DNA of 64,000 bases. It comes from Streptomyces sp. NBC_00433. GTDB taxonomy: Bacteria > Actinomycetota > Actinomycetes > Streptomycetales > Streptomycetaceae. Under the pieces are notes generated by a model. It did not search any database and was not told where the DNA came from. It was given only the letters and a program-made list of their open reading frames with translations. The stretch lies in assembly GCA_036015235.1 (NCBI GenBank), contig CP107926.1, forward strand, positions 3,991,001 through 4,055,000, given 5' to 3'. The position numbers and the translations under genes are program-made. Numbering within the stretch: the stretch's first letter is position 1; every line of letters begins with the position of its first letter. Shown here in pieces: positions 51,275 to 60,101 of this stretch.

Positions 51275-52222
51275 ATGGCCGCTCTCAGATGGCTCACCCC
51301 GCGCACGCAGTCCGCCACGGAGCGGAGTGTGCTGGCCGGCGAGGCCGCCGCCGCCGCGGCGGAGGCGACACTCGCGACGAAGCCCCGGCCGGAAACCGCT
51401 CCTCCGGACGACACGAAGCCCGAGGAACCGGCCTTCCCGGTGGAAGGCGACCCGCGGGCCGCCGCGTTCTTCGACCTCGACAACACCGTGATGCAGGGCG
51501 CCGCGCTCTTCCACTTCGGCCGCGGCCTGTACAAGCGGCATTTCTTCGACACCCGCGACCTGGTGCGCTTCGCCTGGCAGCAGGCGTATTTCCGGATGGC
51601 GGGCGCCGAGGACCCCGAGCACATGCAGGAAGCGCGCGACAGCGCCCTGTCCATCGTCAAGGGGCACCGCGTCGAGGAGCTGATGTCCATCGGCGAGGAA
51701 ATCTACGACGAGTACATGGCGGGGAAGATCTGGCCGGGCACCCGCGCCCTGGCGCAGGCGCACCTGGACGCCGGCCAGCGGGTCTGGCTGGTCACCGCCG
51801 CGCCGGTGGAGACCGCCACGATCATCGCCCGCAGGCTCGGCCTGACCGGCGCGCTCGGCACGGTCGCCGAGTCGGTGAACGGCGTCTACACCGGCCGCCT
51901 GGTCGGCGAGCCGCTGCACGGCCCGGCGAAGGCCGAGGCCGTGCGGGCGCTGGCGACCGCCGAGGACCTCGACCTGTCGCTGTGCGCCGCCTACAGCGAC
52001 TCGCACAACGACATCCCGATACTGTCCCTCGTCGGCCACCCGTATGCCATCAACCCGGACAGCAGGCTGCGCAAGCACGCCCGCGCCGAAGGGTGGCGGC
52101 TGCGCGACTACCGCACCGGGCGCAAGGCCGTGAAGATCGGCATCCCCGCCGCAGCCGGCATGGGCGCGGTCGCGGGCGGCGCCGCCGCGGCCATCGCGAT
52201 CAGCCGCCGCCGCGGCAAGTGA
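51275..52222 (+). CDS. HAD-IB family phosphatase (SerB-like) with membrane tail
   Basis: HAD hydrolase of 315 residues. A ~60-residue Ala/Glu/Pro-rich start precedes motif [22 protein letters not shown]. Motif II is in WLVTAAPVE, motif III in HGPAKAEAV, and motif [14 protein letters not shown]. The C-terminus has a hydrophobic Ala/Gly-rich stretch ([20 protein letters not shown]) followed by RRRGK, which could anchor it to the membrane. The family includes phosphoserine phosphatase and CicA. It lies upstream of bldN; the same neighbour is known in Streptomyces coelicolor. Confidence 0.88.
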   Translation: MAALRWLTPRTQSATERSVLAGEAAAAAAEATLATKPRPETAPPDDTKPEEPAFPVEGDPRAAAFFDLDNTVMQGAALFHFGRGLYKRHFFDTRDLVRFAWQQAYFRMAGAEDPEHMQEARDSALSIVKGHRVEELMSIGEEIYDEYMAGKIWPGTRALAQAHLDAGQRVWLVTAAPVETATIIARRLGLTGALGTVAESVNGVYTGRLVGEPLHGPAKAEAVRALATAEDLDLSLCAAYSDSHNDIPILSLVGHPYAINPDSRLRKHARAEGWRLRDYRTGRKAVKIGIPAAAGMGAVAGGAAAAIAISRRRGK

Positions 52223-52520
52223 CAAGGATGCGCCGGTAGTCCGGCCGCGGAACGGCTCGCGCGGGCACACACACGCTCACAACACGGCCTCTGCGCGAGC
52301 TGTTCACGAACGGAAGTGGTCAACTAGGGCCACCTGTTCGATAATTGGTCGATCACCATTCCGTACAGGAAGTGGCGCAAACGGCGATTTGCGCAACTCG
52401 GTGTAGTGTCGCCTGTACGAAGCGTTATTCTCCTCAGACGCAATCCGGAACCCACACGTCGCCACGACGGGTGAACGGTCCCGTACTGCACGTGATGGAA
52501 GTTCTGCCTCTGGGAGTCCC

Positions 52521-53324
52521 GTGTACCCACACGACGGGGTTGACACCTCCGGCCTGGCTGCGTTGCGCGCACTGGTGCTCGACCGACTGATGCGCACAGT
52601 CCCCGCGTACGCCCTGCCCACCCTCGCCACGTCAGGTCCCACCGTCCCCGGCCCGGCGTACGCGCTGGCCGAAGTCAGCACAGCCGCAGGCAGACGCTCC
52701 CGCAACAGCTCGGGCGCGGCCGGTACGAACGCCGCAGCCCCCGGCACCCACGCCCGCCGCCCTGCCTCCGACACCGACTCCGGCCGCATGATGGACCTGG
52801 TCGAACGCGCCCAGGACGGCGAGACCGAGGCCTTCGGACGGCTGTACGACCACTACAGCGACACCGTCTACCGCTACATCTACTACCGGGTCGGATCCAA
52901 GGCCACCGCCGAGGACCTGACCAGCGAGACCTTCCTGCGCGCCCTGCGCAGGATCGGCACCTTCACCTGGCAGGGCCGCGACTTCGGCGCCTGGCTGGTG
53001 ACCATCGCCCGCAACCTGGTCGCCGACCACTTCAAGTCGAGCCGTTTCCGGCTGGAGGTGACCACCGGCGAGATGCTCGACGCCAACGAGGTCGCCCGCA
53101 GCCCCGAGGACTCCGTCCTGGAGTCGCTGTCCAACGAGGCGCTGCTGACCGCGGTGCGCAAGCTCAACCCCCAGCAGCAGGAGTGCGTGACCCTGCGCTT
53201 CCTGCAGGGCCTGTCCGTGGCCGAGACCGCCCGCGTGATGGGCAAGAACGAAGGCGCGATCAAGACCCTGCAATACCGGGCCGTGCGTACGCTGGCCAGG
53301 CTCCTGCCCGACGACGCGAGATGA
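52521..53324 (+). CDS. bldN: ECF sigma factor BldN
   Basis: Developmental sigma factor of 267 residues needed for aerial mycelium and chaplin/rodlin expression in Streptomyces. The first ~85 residues (VYPHDGVDTSGLAALRALVL onward) are an extension before region 2; in S. coelicolor this pro-sequence is removed by proteolysis. Region 2 is DLVERAQDGETEAFGRLYDHYSDTVYRYIYYRV and region 4 is LNPQQQECVTLRFLQGLSVAETARVMGKNEGAIKTLQYRA. The GTG at 52521 matches the known VYPH start. The anti-sigma gene rsbN follows. The 298-bp upstream gap should contain its promoter. Confidence 0.93.
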   Translation: MYPHDGVDTSGLAALRALVLDRLMRTVPAYALPTLATSGPTVPGPAYALAEVSTAAGRRSRNSSGAAGTNAAAPGTHARRPASDTDSGRMMDLVERAQDGETEAFGRLYDHYSDTVYRYIYYRVGSKATAEDLTSETFLRALRRIGTFTWQGRDFGAWLVTIARNLVADHFKSSRFRLEVTTGEMLDANEVARSPEDSVLESLSNEALLTAVRKLNPQQQECVTLRFLQGLSVAETARVMGKNEGAIKTLQYRAVRTLARLLPDDAR

Positions 53325-53526
53325 GACCTCGGTGGCCCCGGACGATCATCACACCTGCGTAACCCAACTGGCGCGGCGCTCGTTGCTTCACATGCAGACA
53401 ACTTTGTGCCTGACTCCGGCATACGCGGTCCGCCGTGTTTCACCCGATCGGGTGCAAGTCGGCAGGCAGCGCAACCCACAGGCGGCACGGGGAGTCGAGT
53501 GTGGATGACGAGAGGAGGTGCCGCCC

Positions 53527-54747
53527 GTGATCGGACAGGCAATGGCACACCGCCGGGCGAACGCCTTCGCCCAGGCCCTTGAGGACGCGACCGTCCAGGA
53601 GGACACCGGCGCGGCGGTGCGGCAACAGGGCACACCCGGCGCACACGGCAGCCATGCCGCGGCCCGGCACGCCGACCCCGAGCAGGGCACACTGCTCGCG
53701 CTGGCCAATGCGCTCGCCGAGCAGCCGCGCCCCGCGCTCGACCCCGAGCGCAAGACCGTCCAGCGCGCGCAGCTGATCGCCGCGATGGAGCAGGCCCTCG
53801 CCGACGGGAGCTTCCCGGTCACCGCCCGGGTGCCCGAGCAGCGCGGCGACGGGCAGGGCGGCAGCCACCGGCTGCGCCGCCTCACCCCGACCACCCGGCT
53901 CTCCCGCCGGCTGGCCGTCGGCGGCCTCACCGTCGGCGTCGCAGCCGGCGCGCTCGGCGGCGTCGCCGCGGCCAGCACCAACGCGCTGCCCGGCGACACC
54001 CTCTACGGCCTCAAGCGCGGCATGGAGGACCTCAAGCTCGACATGGCCAGCGGCGACGCGTCCCGCGGCAAGGTCTACCTCGACATGGCCTCCACGCGCC
54101 TCCAGGAGGCCCGCCGCCTCATGGACCGGGGGCGGGGCGGCCAGCTCGACGACGAGTCCGTCTCCGAGGTGCGCAAGGCCCTGTCGGGCATGCACCAGGA
54201 GGCCGCGGAAGGCCACCGGCTGCTCAGCCAGGCCTACCAGGAGGACGGCTCGCTCCAGCCGATCGAGACGCTCAACTCCTTCGCGGCGGCGCACCGGCAG
54301 GGCTGGAGCGATCTGCGGGGCAAGCTGCCCAGCCAGCTCACCGACGTCTCCGACCAGGTCTCGTCGGTCTTCGACGCCATAGACCAGGAAGTCGCGCCGC
54401 TCCAGGGGCTGCTGCCCAAGCCCAAGCAGGACGGGCACGCGCGCGGCTCGGGTCCCAAGGGCTCCGACCCGTCCGGCGGCACACCGTCGGCCCCGTCGGC
54501 CTCCTCCTCCGCCACACCCGGCTCGGGCGGTGCCAACACCCAGAGCCCGAGCCCGTCGCCGTCCGGCTCCACATCGTCCGACGGCCTCATCGGCGGCGCC
54601 AACCCGCTGGGCCCCCTCCCGACCTTCCCCACCCCGAACTCCCCTTCCCCCTCAGCCCCCTCCGACCACTCCATCACCCTCCCCCCTCTCCTCCCCGGCC
54701 TCCTCCCAGGCCTGGGCCTGGGCACCACCACGGACGACGAGAACTAA
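53527..54747 (+). CDS. rsbN: Anti-sigma factor RsbN (DUF5667 membrane protein)
   Basis: Membrane-bound inhibitor of BldN, 406 residues. The cytoplasmic N-terminal ~125 residues contain the BldN-binding region (AFAQALEDATVQEDT and following). One membrane helix (LAVGGLTVGVAAGALGGVAAAS) lies near residue 140. The outer part has the DUF5667 block NALPGDTLYGLKRGMEDLKL and ends in a ~100-residue Ser/Pro/Gly-rich tail. AGGAGG is seven bases before the GTG at 53527. The 202-bp gap to bldN suggests a separate promoter, known in S. coelicolor to depend on BldN itself. Confidence 0.9.
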   Translation: MIGQAMAHRRANAFAQALEDATVQEDTGAAVRQQGTPGAHGSHAAARHADPEQGTLLALANALAEQPRPALDPERKTVQRAQLIAAMEQALADGSFPVTARVPEQRGDGQGGSHRLRRLTPTTRLSRRLAVGGLTVGVAAGALGGVAAASTNALPGDTLYGLKRGMEDLKLDMASGDASRGKVYLDMASTRLQEARRLMDRGRGGQLDDESVSEVRKALSGMHQEAAEGHRLLSQAYQEDGSLQPIETLNSFAAAHRQGWSDLRGKLPSQLTDVSDQVSSVFDAIDQEVAPLQGLLPKPKQDGHARGSGPKGSDPSGGTPSAPSASSSATPGSGGANTQSPSPSPSGSTSSDGLIGGANPLGPLPTFPTPNSPSPSAPSDHSITLPPLLPGLLPGLGLGTTTDDEN

Positions 54748-54753
54748 GGGCTT

Positions 54754-54920
54754 AAGGGCTGTCCCGTAATCCGCGGTGGACCCAGCGCGCGGCGTCAGAC
54801 GCGGTACATCGAAAGGCGAAGGGTCGCCCTCATACCGGGTCGTGTTCGGGCGAGCCCGACAACGCGGCGAGGTGCCGTAGCTGTCGTCGCGCGCCCGCCG
54901 GGGATTACGGGACAGCCCTT
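54754..54920. mobile_element. MITE-like element with perfect 19-bp terminal inverted repeats
   Basis: AAGGGCTGTCCCGTAATCC at 54754-54772 is repeated exactly in inverted form at 54902-54920. The 167-bp element has no coding frame inside. The ends resemble those of IS5-family insertion sequences common in Streptomyces, so it is probably a transposase-less derivative. It sits seven bases after the rsbN stop. The target duplication is not clear. Confidence 0.7.
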
Positions 54921-55059
54921 GGCCCCCGCCTTTCCCCGCGCCCCTGGAAAACGCCCACCCTCCGCCCAGGGGGGCAAGCCGCCAGGGGTGCGGGAACCGC
55001 GCGACAAGCCCCCGCTCAGCGGCACCGTGGAGTCCGTGACAGCACCCCGCAGGGGCTGT
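54921..55059. repeat. Degenerate copy of the window-wide palindromic repeat
   Basis: CCCCGCGCCCCTGG near 54936 and CCAGGGGTGCGGGAACCGCG near 54991 are weakened remnants of the two arms of the element seen at 1914-2042. No gene is seen. With the MITE it fills the 312-bp gap between rsbN and the PlsC gene. Confidence 0.55.
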
Positions 55060-56169
55060 TCAGAAGAAGACGGACCGTCGCTGGACCAGGAGTTCGTACA
55101 GCGTGTGCTGAATCGTCTCGCGCACCTGATCCGTCAGGTTGAAGACCAGCATCGGGTCCTCCGCCGCCTCCGGCGGATAGCCGTCCGTCGGGATGGGCTG
55201 GCCGAACTGGATGACCCACTTCGTGGGAAGCGGGACCAGCCCCGCAGCCCCCAGCCAGGGAAATGTCGGCGTCAGAGGGAAGTACGGCACCCCCAGCAGG
55301 CGCGCCATGGTGCGGGAATTCCCGAGCATCGGGTAAATCTCCTCCGCCCCCACCACGGAGCACGGAACGATCGGCACCTTCGTCTTCAGCGCCGTCGCGA
55401 CGAATCCGCCCCGCCCGAACCGCTGGAGCTTGTAGCGGTCCGCGAAGGGCTTCCCGAGGCCCTTGAAGCCCTCGGGCATGACCCCGACGACCTCACCGCG
55501 CTCCAGCAGGACCTCCGCGTCCTCGGAGCAGGCCAGCGTGTGGCCGAGCTTGCGGGCCAGTTCGTTGACCAGCGGGAGCATGAAGACCAGGTCGGCGGCG
55601 AGCAGCCGCAGGTGGCGGCCTGCCGGGTGGTGGTCGTGGACGGCGACCTGGGTCATCAGGCCGTCCAGCGGCAGGGTGCCCGAGTGGTTGGAGACGACCA
55701 GGGCACCGCCTTCCGCGGGGATGTTCTCGATGCCGCGGACCTCGACGCGGAAGTACGCCCCGAACATCGGCCGCAGCAGCGACATCAGCACCTGGTCGGT
55801 CAGCTCGGCGTCGTAGCCGAACTCGTCGACCTCGTAGTCCCCGGTGACCCGGCGCCGCAGGAAGGCGAGCCCGGAGGCGACCTTGCGCTCCCAGTCGCCG
55901 CCGAGGACCCGGTCCGCGACGGCGCCGAAGGCGCCCGCGAGGTCGGAGGGCGCCTCCGCGGGGGGTGGCGGGTCGCTGGGGCGCCCGCCGTCCGCCTGTG
56001 CGGGGATTCCGGCCGCGGCCGCCGGTACGGCCGCCAGCGGCGGCTGTGGGCCGTCGGCGGGCTTGCCGGCCGCGGGCGCCGCGGGCTTGCGGGTCCTGGC
56101 GCGGGAGCGCCCGGCACCGCGCCGGCCGCGCGAGTCCTCGTCGAAAGGGATCACCTTGGCGTCGGCCAT
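55060..56169 (-). CDS. Lysophospholipid acyltransferase family protein (PlsC-like)
   Basis: Acyltransferase of 369 residues. A disordered Lys/Arg/Ala/Pro-rich N-terminal ~100 residues precede the catalytic domain. The HX4D motif is in VSNHSGTLPLDG, and GVMPEGFKGLGKP is the substrate-binding EG motif; KVPIVPCSVVGAEE is a further family block. It may add an acyl chain to a lysophospholipid or related lipid. ATG at 56169 has AGAAGGAG upstream. A GTG at 56241, overlapping the preceding gene's stop, is a possible alternative start and would add a repeated ASATSAD/ASATSAE segment. Confidence 0.87.
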   Translation of the reverse strand: MADAKVIPFDEDSRGRRGAGRSRARTRKPAAPAAGKPADGPQPPLAAVPAAAAGIPAQADGGRPSDPPPPAEAPSDLAGAFGAVADRVLGGDWERKVASGLAFLRRRVTGDYEVDEFGYDAELTDQVLMSLLRPMFGAYFRVEVRGIENIPAEGGALVVSNHSGTLPLDGLMTQVAVHDHHPAGRHLRLLAADLVFMLPLVNELARKLGHTLACSEDAEVLLERGEVVGVMPEGFKGLGKPFADRYKLQRFGRGGFVATALKTKVPIVPCSVVGAEEIYPMLGNSRTMARLLGVPYFPLTPTFPWLGAAGLVPLPTKWVIQFGQPIPTDGYPPEAAEDPMLVFNLTDQVRETIQHTLYELLVQRRSVFF

Positions 56170-56237
56170 GGTCCCTGCTCCTTCTGCTGAGGTCGCCGAA
56201 GCATCCGCTGAGGTCGCCGAAGCGTCCACGCTGTCCG

Positions 56238-57296
56238 TCACCGCCGCGCCCCCGTGTCCTTGCCTGTGCCCACGCCGGCCGCGAGCCGGTCCACCGCCGC
56301 CGCGAGCCGGCCGGGGGGCAGCAGCCCGGGGCCGTGGCCGCGGGCGAAGTCGTGGAAGGTCTCGGCTGTCGTGTAGGTCGGCTCGAAGCCGAGGGTGTCC
56401 CGCATCTCGGCGGTGTCGACCACCCGGCCGTGGGTGAGCAGCCGGATCTGCTCGGGCGCGAAGTCGGTCACGCCGGCCGTGCGCAGCAGCTGCCCGAGCC
56501 AGGTCACGGCGGGCAGCAGCACCGGCACGGTGGGCTTGCCCAGCCGCCTGGCGGTCTGCGACAGCAGCAGCACCCCGTCGCCGGCGATGTTGAAGGTGCC
56601 GCTGTTGAGGGTGCCGCGGCGGGCTTCCAGCGCGGCGAGCACGAGCACGGCCAGGACGTCGTCCTGGTGCACGAACTGCAGCCGGGGGTCGTAGCCGAAG
56701 ACGGTCGGCAGCACCGGCAGCGCGAAGAACTCCGCGAGCGGGGTGTCCGCGTCGGGCCCGAGGATGTTCGCGAAGCGCAGCACCGCCACTGCGACGTCGG
56801 GGCGGCGGCGGGCGAAGCCGCGTACGTATCCCTCGACCTCGACGGCGTCCTTCGCGAAGCCGCCGCTGGGCAGCGACTTGACCGGGGTGGTCTCGCGGAA
56901 GACCGCGGGGTCGCGCGGCGCGGAGCCGTAGACGCTGGTGGTGGACTTGACGACCAGCCGCCGCACGGTCGGCGCCTTCTGGCAGGCGCCGAGCAGCTGC
57001 ATGGTGCCGATGACGTTGGTCTCCTTGACCTGCGTCCGGCCGCCGGAGCCCAGCGGGGTGCCGGTGACGTCCAGGTGCACCACCGTGTCGACCGAGTGCT
57101 GTGCCAGCACCTTGGCGATCATCGGCTGCCGGATGTCGGCCCTGACGAACTCCGCACCGCCCAGGTCATGCTCCGGCGGCACCGCGTCGACCGCGACGAC
57201 CCGGCCGACCTCGGGGTCGTGCTGGATGCGCCGGACGAACCGGCCGCCGAGCTGCCGCGCGGCGCCTGTGACGAGCACCACCTTGCCCACGCCCAC
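56238..57296 (-). CDS. NAD-dependent epimerase/dehydratase family protein (extended SDR)
   Basis: Extended SDR of 352 residues. The cofactor loop is VLVTGAARQLGGRFVRR. VVHLDVTG and VKSTTSVYGSAPRDP follow, and the fold end VLRFANILGP is clear. The usual Tyr-xxx-Lys is replaced: the Lys of GGFAKDAVEVEGY has Gly four residues earlier, so the standard catalytic tyrosine is missing. The protein may bind NAD(P) without classical epimerase chemistry. It is immediately upstream of the PlsC gene and probably co-transcribed. Starts at GTG 57296. Confidence 0.82.
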   Translation of the reverse strand: MGVGKVVLVTGAARQLGGRFVRRIQHDPEVGRVVAVDAVPPEHDLGGAEFVRADIRQPMIAKVLAQHSVDTVVHLDVTGTPLGSGGRTQVKETNVIGTMQLLGACQKAPTVRRLVVKSTTSVYGSAPRDPAVFRETTPVKSLPSGGFAKDAVEVEGYVRGFARRRPDVAVAVLRFANILGPDADTPLAEFFALPVLPTVFGYDPRLQFVHQDDVLAVLVLAALEARRGTLNSGTFNIAGDGVLLLSQTARRLGKPTVPVLLPAVTWLGQLLRTAGVTDFAPEQIRLLTHGRVVDTAEMRDTLGFEPTYTTAETFHDFARGHGPGLLPPGRLAAAVDRLAAGVGTGKDTGARR

Positions 57297-57369
57297 GGTT
57301 CAGCGCCTTCCTCGGGGAATACCCGCACCGTATCCCCTGCGCCTCCCCCGTGCGCCCCCCGACATGCCA

Positions 57370-57410
57370 CTGCCCTCCCCCAGCCGCCGGAAGGCGGTGG
57401 AGGAGGGCAG
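57370..57410 (-). terminator. Hairpin downstream of the bS22 gene
   Basis: CTGCCCTCC (57370-57378) pairs with GGAGGGCAG (57402-57410), and the inner CCGCC/GGCGG adds a second stem. It lies 26 bp beyond the bS22 stop in the minus-strand direction and also ahead of the SDR start. Confidence 0.6.
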
Positions 57411-57435
57411 GAAGTGCGGCGGAAAAGTCGCCCGC

Positions 57436-57534
57436 TTACTTCTTGTTGCGGCGCTGAACGCGCGTCCGCTTCAGCAGCTTGCGGTGCTTCTTCTTGGCCA
57501 TACGCTTACGCCGCTTCTTGATGACAGAGCCCAC
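57436..57534 (-). CDS. Small ribosomal subunit protein bS22
   Basis: Very small basic protein of 32 residues: [20 protein letters not shown] then [12 protein letters not shown]. It is the AURKAIP1/COX24-domain protein known as bS22 in mycobacterial 30S structures, where it binds near the decoding-site helices of 16S rRNA. GTG at 57534 follows GAGGG. Fourteen of 32 residues are Lys or Arg or more. Expected length is 31-33, so it is complete. Confidence 0.9.
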   Translation of the reverse strand: MGSVIKKRRKRMAKKKHRKLLKRTRVQRRNKK

Positions 57535-57669
57535 GACTACCCTCGCTTCGGTTTCACTCGGTGCGGGGCGTCCGAGCCCACACGACCTACGTCGGCCAAG
57601 CCTACCCGCCCGGAGCGGACGGGCATAAACGAGGCCCACGCGGACGGTCATCCGCCCGTCAGGGCCTTC

Positions 57670-57882
57670 TCAGGCAGATTCCACCCCCACGTAGGACTCC
57701 CGCAGGTACTCGTGGACGGCCTGCTCCGGAACCCGGAACGAACGGCCCACGCGAATCGCCGGCAGATGACCGCTGTGCACCAGGCGGTACACCGTCATCT
57801 TCGACACCCGCATCACCGCCGCAACTTCGGCGACGGTGAGGAAAACGACCTCGTTGAGAGGTCGGGTTTCTGTAGTAGCCAT
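57670..57882 (-). CDS. bdtA: Excisionase-like helix-turn-helix protein (BdtA type)
   Basis: DNA-binding protein of 70 residues. The MerR/excisionase-type HTH reads VFLTVAEVAAVMRVSKMTVYRLVHSGHLPAIRVGRSFRVP; the tail is AVHEYLRES. It resembles the small actinobacterial regulator SCO3328, reported as a BldD target (bdtA) in S. coelicolor; the gene-order match near bldN supports this but I cannot verify it. The ATG at 57882 gives the standard length. It is upstream of bS22 on the same strand. Confidence 0.7.
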   Translation of the reverse strand: MATTETRPLNEVVFLTVAEVAAVMRVSKMTVYRLVHSGHLPAIRVGRSFRVPEQAVHEYLRESYVGVESA

Positions 57883-58010
57883 GTCACACCTGAACCTTCC
57901 GCACACGCCGGGCACCGGCTTCCCCTCCGGCGACTCAAAGCGGTGTGTGCGCTCCCCCACAGATTAGGGGCGCATGAGGTAAGTGGGGAAGAGGAGTTGC
58001 CAATGGTTGA

Positions 58011-58862
58011 CTACTGGGACAGCCAGGCACGCTTGAGTACGTAGCGCGTCAATGGCCGGTAGTAATCGGACCTGACGGCGTCGTCCACCGGCACCGCGAC
58101 CGACACGATGCCCTCCGCCTCGGCCACGAAAACCGCCGGGTCGTCGGCGTCCGCCAGGCCGATCGCCTCGATGCCCAACTGACCTGCGCCGCACACGAAT
58201 CCGTGGTCCCCGACAACCAGTCCCGGCAGCATTCCGCCCTGTTCCGCGGCCGCCGCGAGAGCCGCTCTGACAGGCAGCGGGGAGTGGGTGTGCACACCCG
58301 GCTCGACCGGCGGCCCGTCACCCTCCGTGTCCACCGGGCGGACCACGGCAACCCCTCCGACGTACCACAAATGATGCCGGCGTACGCCGAACTGCGTGGG
58401 CATGTCCACGTCCCGGCCGTACGCGGGGGTGAGGACGACACACCCTGCCGCCGAGAGTGCCGCGGCCAAAGATGCGTAGAAACCAAGGAGGCGATGTGGA
58501 TGTCCTGTGCCCAAGAGCACCGGAATACGGTCACGCGCGGCCCGCGCGAGCCGCTCAGCGAACGCGTCGAGCGCCGCCACCGTACAGTCCGGGTCGATCA
58601 CGTCGGGCCCCGACGTCAGTTCGGGATCGGGCGAGACACCGCAGCGGTCCGCCATCAGCCGCAGCAGATCCGCCGCCGTCCACTCCCCCGCCGGGTCGAG
58701 GCCCAGCGTCTGCCGCGGATCGCGCGCCGCGAACAGCCGATAGCTCGCCAGGCTCTTCTCCCGGGACGTCGCGACCTGCCCGGCCAGTCCGGCCGCCACC
58801 AAATGCGCGCGCAGCGCGCCGACACTCACCACAGCATGATCGTCCCGGCCCAACTCGCCCAA
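58011..58862 (-). CDS. Conserved actinobacterial protein, possibly a phosphatase
   Basis: Protein of 283 residues. It is soluble, with VPVLLGTGHPHRLLGFYASLAA and LPGLVVGDHGFVCGAGQLGIEAIGLAD as the most conserved-looking blocks; the His and Asp residues there could bind metal. Similar proteins are often labelled phosphatase, but I see no known catalytic signature. It lies upstream of bdtA in the same direction, after acuC. Cellular role unknown. Confidence 0.7.
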   Translation of the reverse strand: MGELGRDDHAVVSVGALRAHLVAAGLAGQVATSREKSLASYRLFAARDPRQTLGLDPAGEWTAADLLRLMADRCGVSPDPELTSGPDVIDPDCTVAALDAFAERLARAARDRIPVLLGTGHPHRLLGFYASLAAALSAAGCVVLTPAYGRDVDMPTQFGVRRHHLWYVGGVAVVRPVDTEGDGPPVEPGVHTHSPLPVRAALAAAAEQGGMLPGLVVGDHGFVCGAGQLGIEAIGLADADDPAVFVAEAEGIVSVAVPVDDAVRSDYYRPLTRYVLKRAWLSQ

Positions 58863-58910
58863 GGCATGCGGAAACCGCCGAATTCACCCTACGATCACCG
58901 GACCCGCCCG

Positions 58911-60101
58911 CTATGGCAGCAGCCCGTGCAGCGGGAAGACCGCCCGCCTGGTCGCCAGGATCGCCTGGTCGAGCCGGTTCGCCGGGTCGTAGCCGGCCTC
59001 CTCGAAGCCCTTCCAGCGCGCGTCGCACCCGTCGGTCATCCGCAGCGGCGCGGGCCGCCTGGTCCGCGCGTAGACCTCGTGCCGCCACTCCTCGGGCACC
59101 GCGGTCTCCGGCGCCAGCGGGGTGCCCGCCGCGATCGCCACCAGATGCGTCCAGGTCCGCGGCACCACGTCGGTCACCGCGTAACCTCCGCCGCCCAGCG
59201 CCACCCACCGCCCCGCCGCGTGCTCGTGCGCCAGCGCGTGGCACGCCTCGGCGACCGCGCGCTGGGCGTCCAGCGACACCGCCAGGTGCGCCAGCGGGTC
59301 CTCCACATGCGTGTCGGCCCCGTGCTGGCTCACCAGCACCTGCGGCCGGAAGGCGGCCAGCAGCTCGGGCACCACCGCGTGGAAGGACCGCAGCCAGCCC
59401 GCGTCGCCCGTCCCCGGCGGCAGCGCCACGTTCACCGCCCCGCCCTCGGCCCCCGGCCCGCCGGTCTCCTCAGGCCACCCGGTGTTCGGGAAGAGCGTCC
59501 GCGGATGCTCGTGCAGCGAGATCGTCAGCACCCGGGGGTCGTCCCAGAAGGCCGTTTGAACCCCGTCGCCGTGGTGTACGTCCACGTCGACGTACGCCAC
59601 CCGCTCCACGCCCAGCTCAAGCAGCCGCGCCACCGCCAGGGCCGCGTCGTTGTAGACGCAGAAGCCGGCCGCGGCCCCCGGCATCGCATGGTGCAGCCCG
59701 CCGGCGAAATTCACCGCGTGCGCCACCTCAGCGCGCCACACCGCCTCGGCCGCCGCCACCGACTGCCCGGCGATCAGCGCCGAGACCTCGTGCATCCGCG
59801 GGAAGACCGGATTGTCGTCCGTACCGAGCCCGTAGGAGGCGTAGGCCCCGTACGCCGCGGATACGGACGCAGGCTCGCGCGACGCCCGCCGCACCGCCGC
59901 CACGTAGTCCGCGTCGTGCACCAGCGTCAGCGTCGACTCCCCCGCCGGGGGCGCCGCCACCACCCGCAATGCCGGGTCGAGCCCGAAGGCCCGCACGAGA
60001 CCTCTGGTGAGCGACAGCCGCACCGGGTCCATCGGATGCCCCGGGCCGAAGTCGTAACCGGTGACCCGCTCATCCCACATCAACTGTGCTCGGCCGCTCA
60101 T
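58911..60101 (-). CDS. acuC: Acetoin utilization protein AcuC (histone deacetylase family)
   Basis: Class I-type lysine deacetylase of 396 residues. It begins MSGRAQLMWDERVTGYDFGPGHPMDPVRL. The catalytic histidine pair is in GGLHHAMPGAAAGFCVYND, and the zinc site in VAYVDVDVHHGDGVQ with the second Asp near VSQHGADTH. LGGGGYAVTD carries the tyrosine loop. AcuC enzymes deacetylate acetyl-CoA synthetase and other proteins. The start overlaps the 3' end of the MFS transporter by 32 bp; a second ATG at 60080 also lies in frame. Confidence 0.92.
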   Translation of the reverse strand: MSGRAQLMWDERVTGYDFGPGHPMDPVRLSLTRGLVRAFGLDPALRVVAAPPAGESTLTLVHDADYVAAVRRASREPASVSAAYGAYASYGLGTDDNPVFPRMHEVSALIAGQSVAAAEAVWRAEVAHAVNFAGGLHHAMPGAAAGFCVYNDAALAVARLLELGVERVAYVDVDVHHGDGVQTAFWDDPRVLTISLHEHPRTLFPNTGWPEETGGPGAEGGAVNVALPPGTGDAGWLRSFHAVVPELLAAFRPQVLVSQHGADTHVEDPLAHLAVSLDAQRAVAEACHALAHEHAAGRWVALGGGGYAVTDVVPRTWTHLVAIAAGTPLAPETAVPEEWRHEVYARTRRPAPLRMTDGCDARWKGFEEAGYDPANRLDQAILATRRAVFPLHGLLP

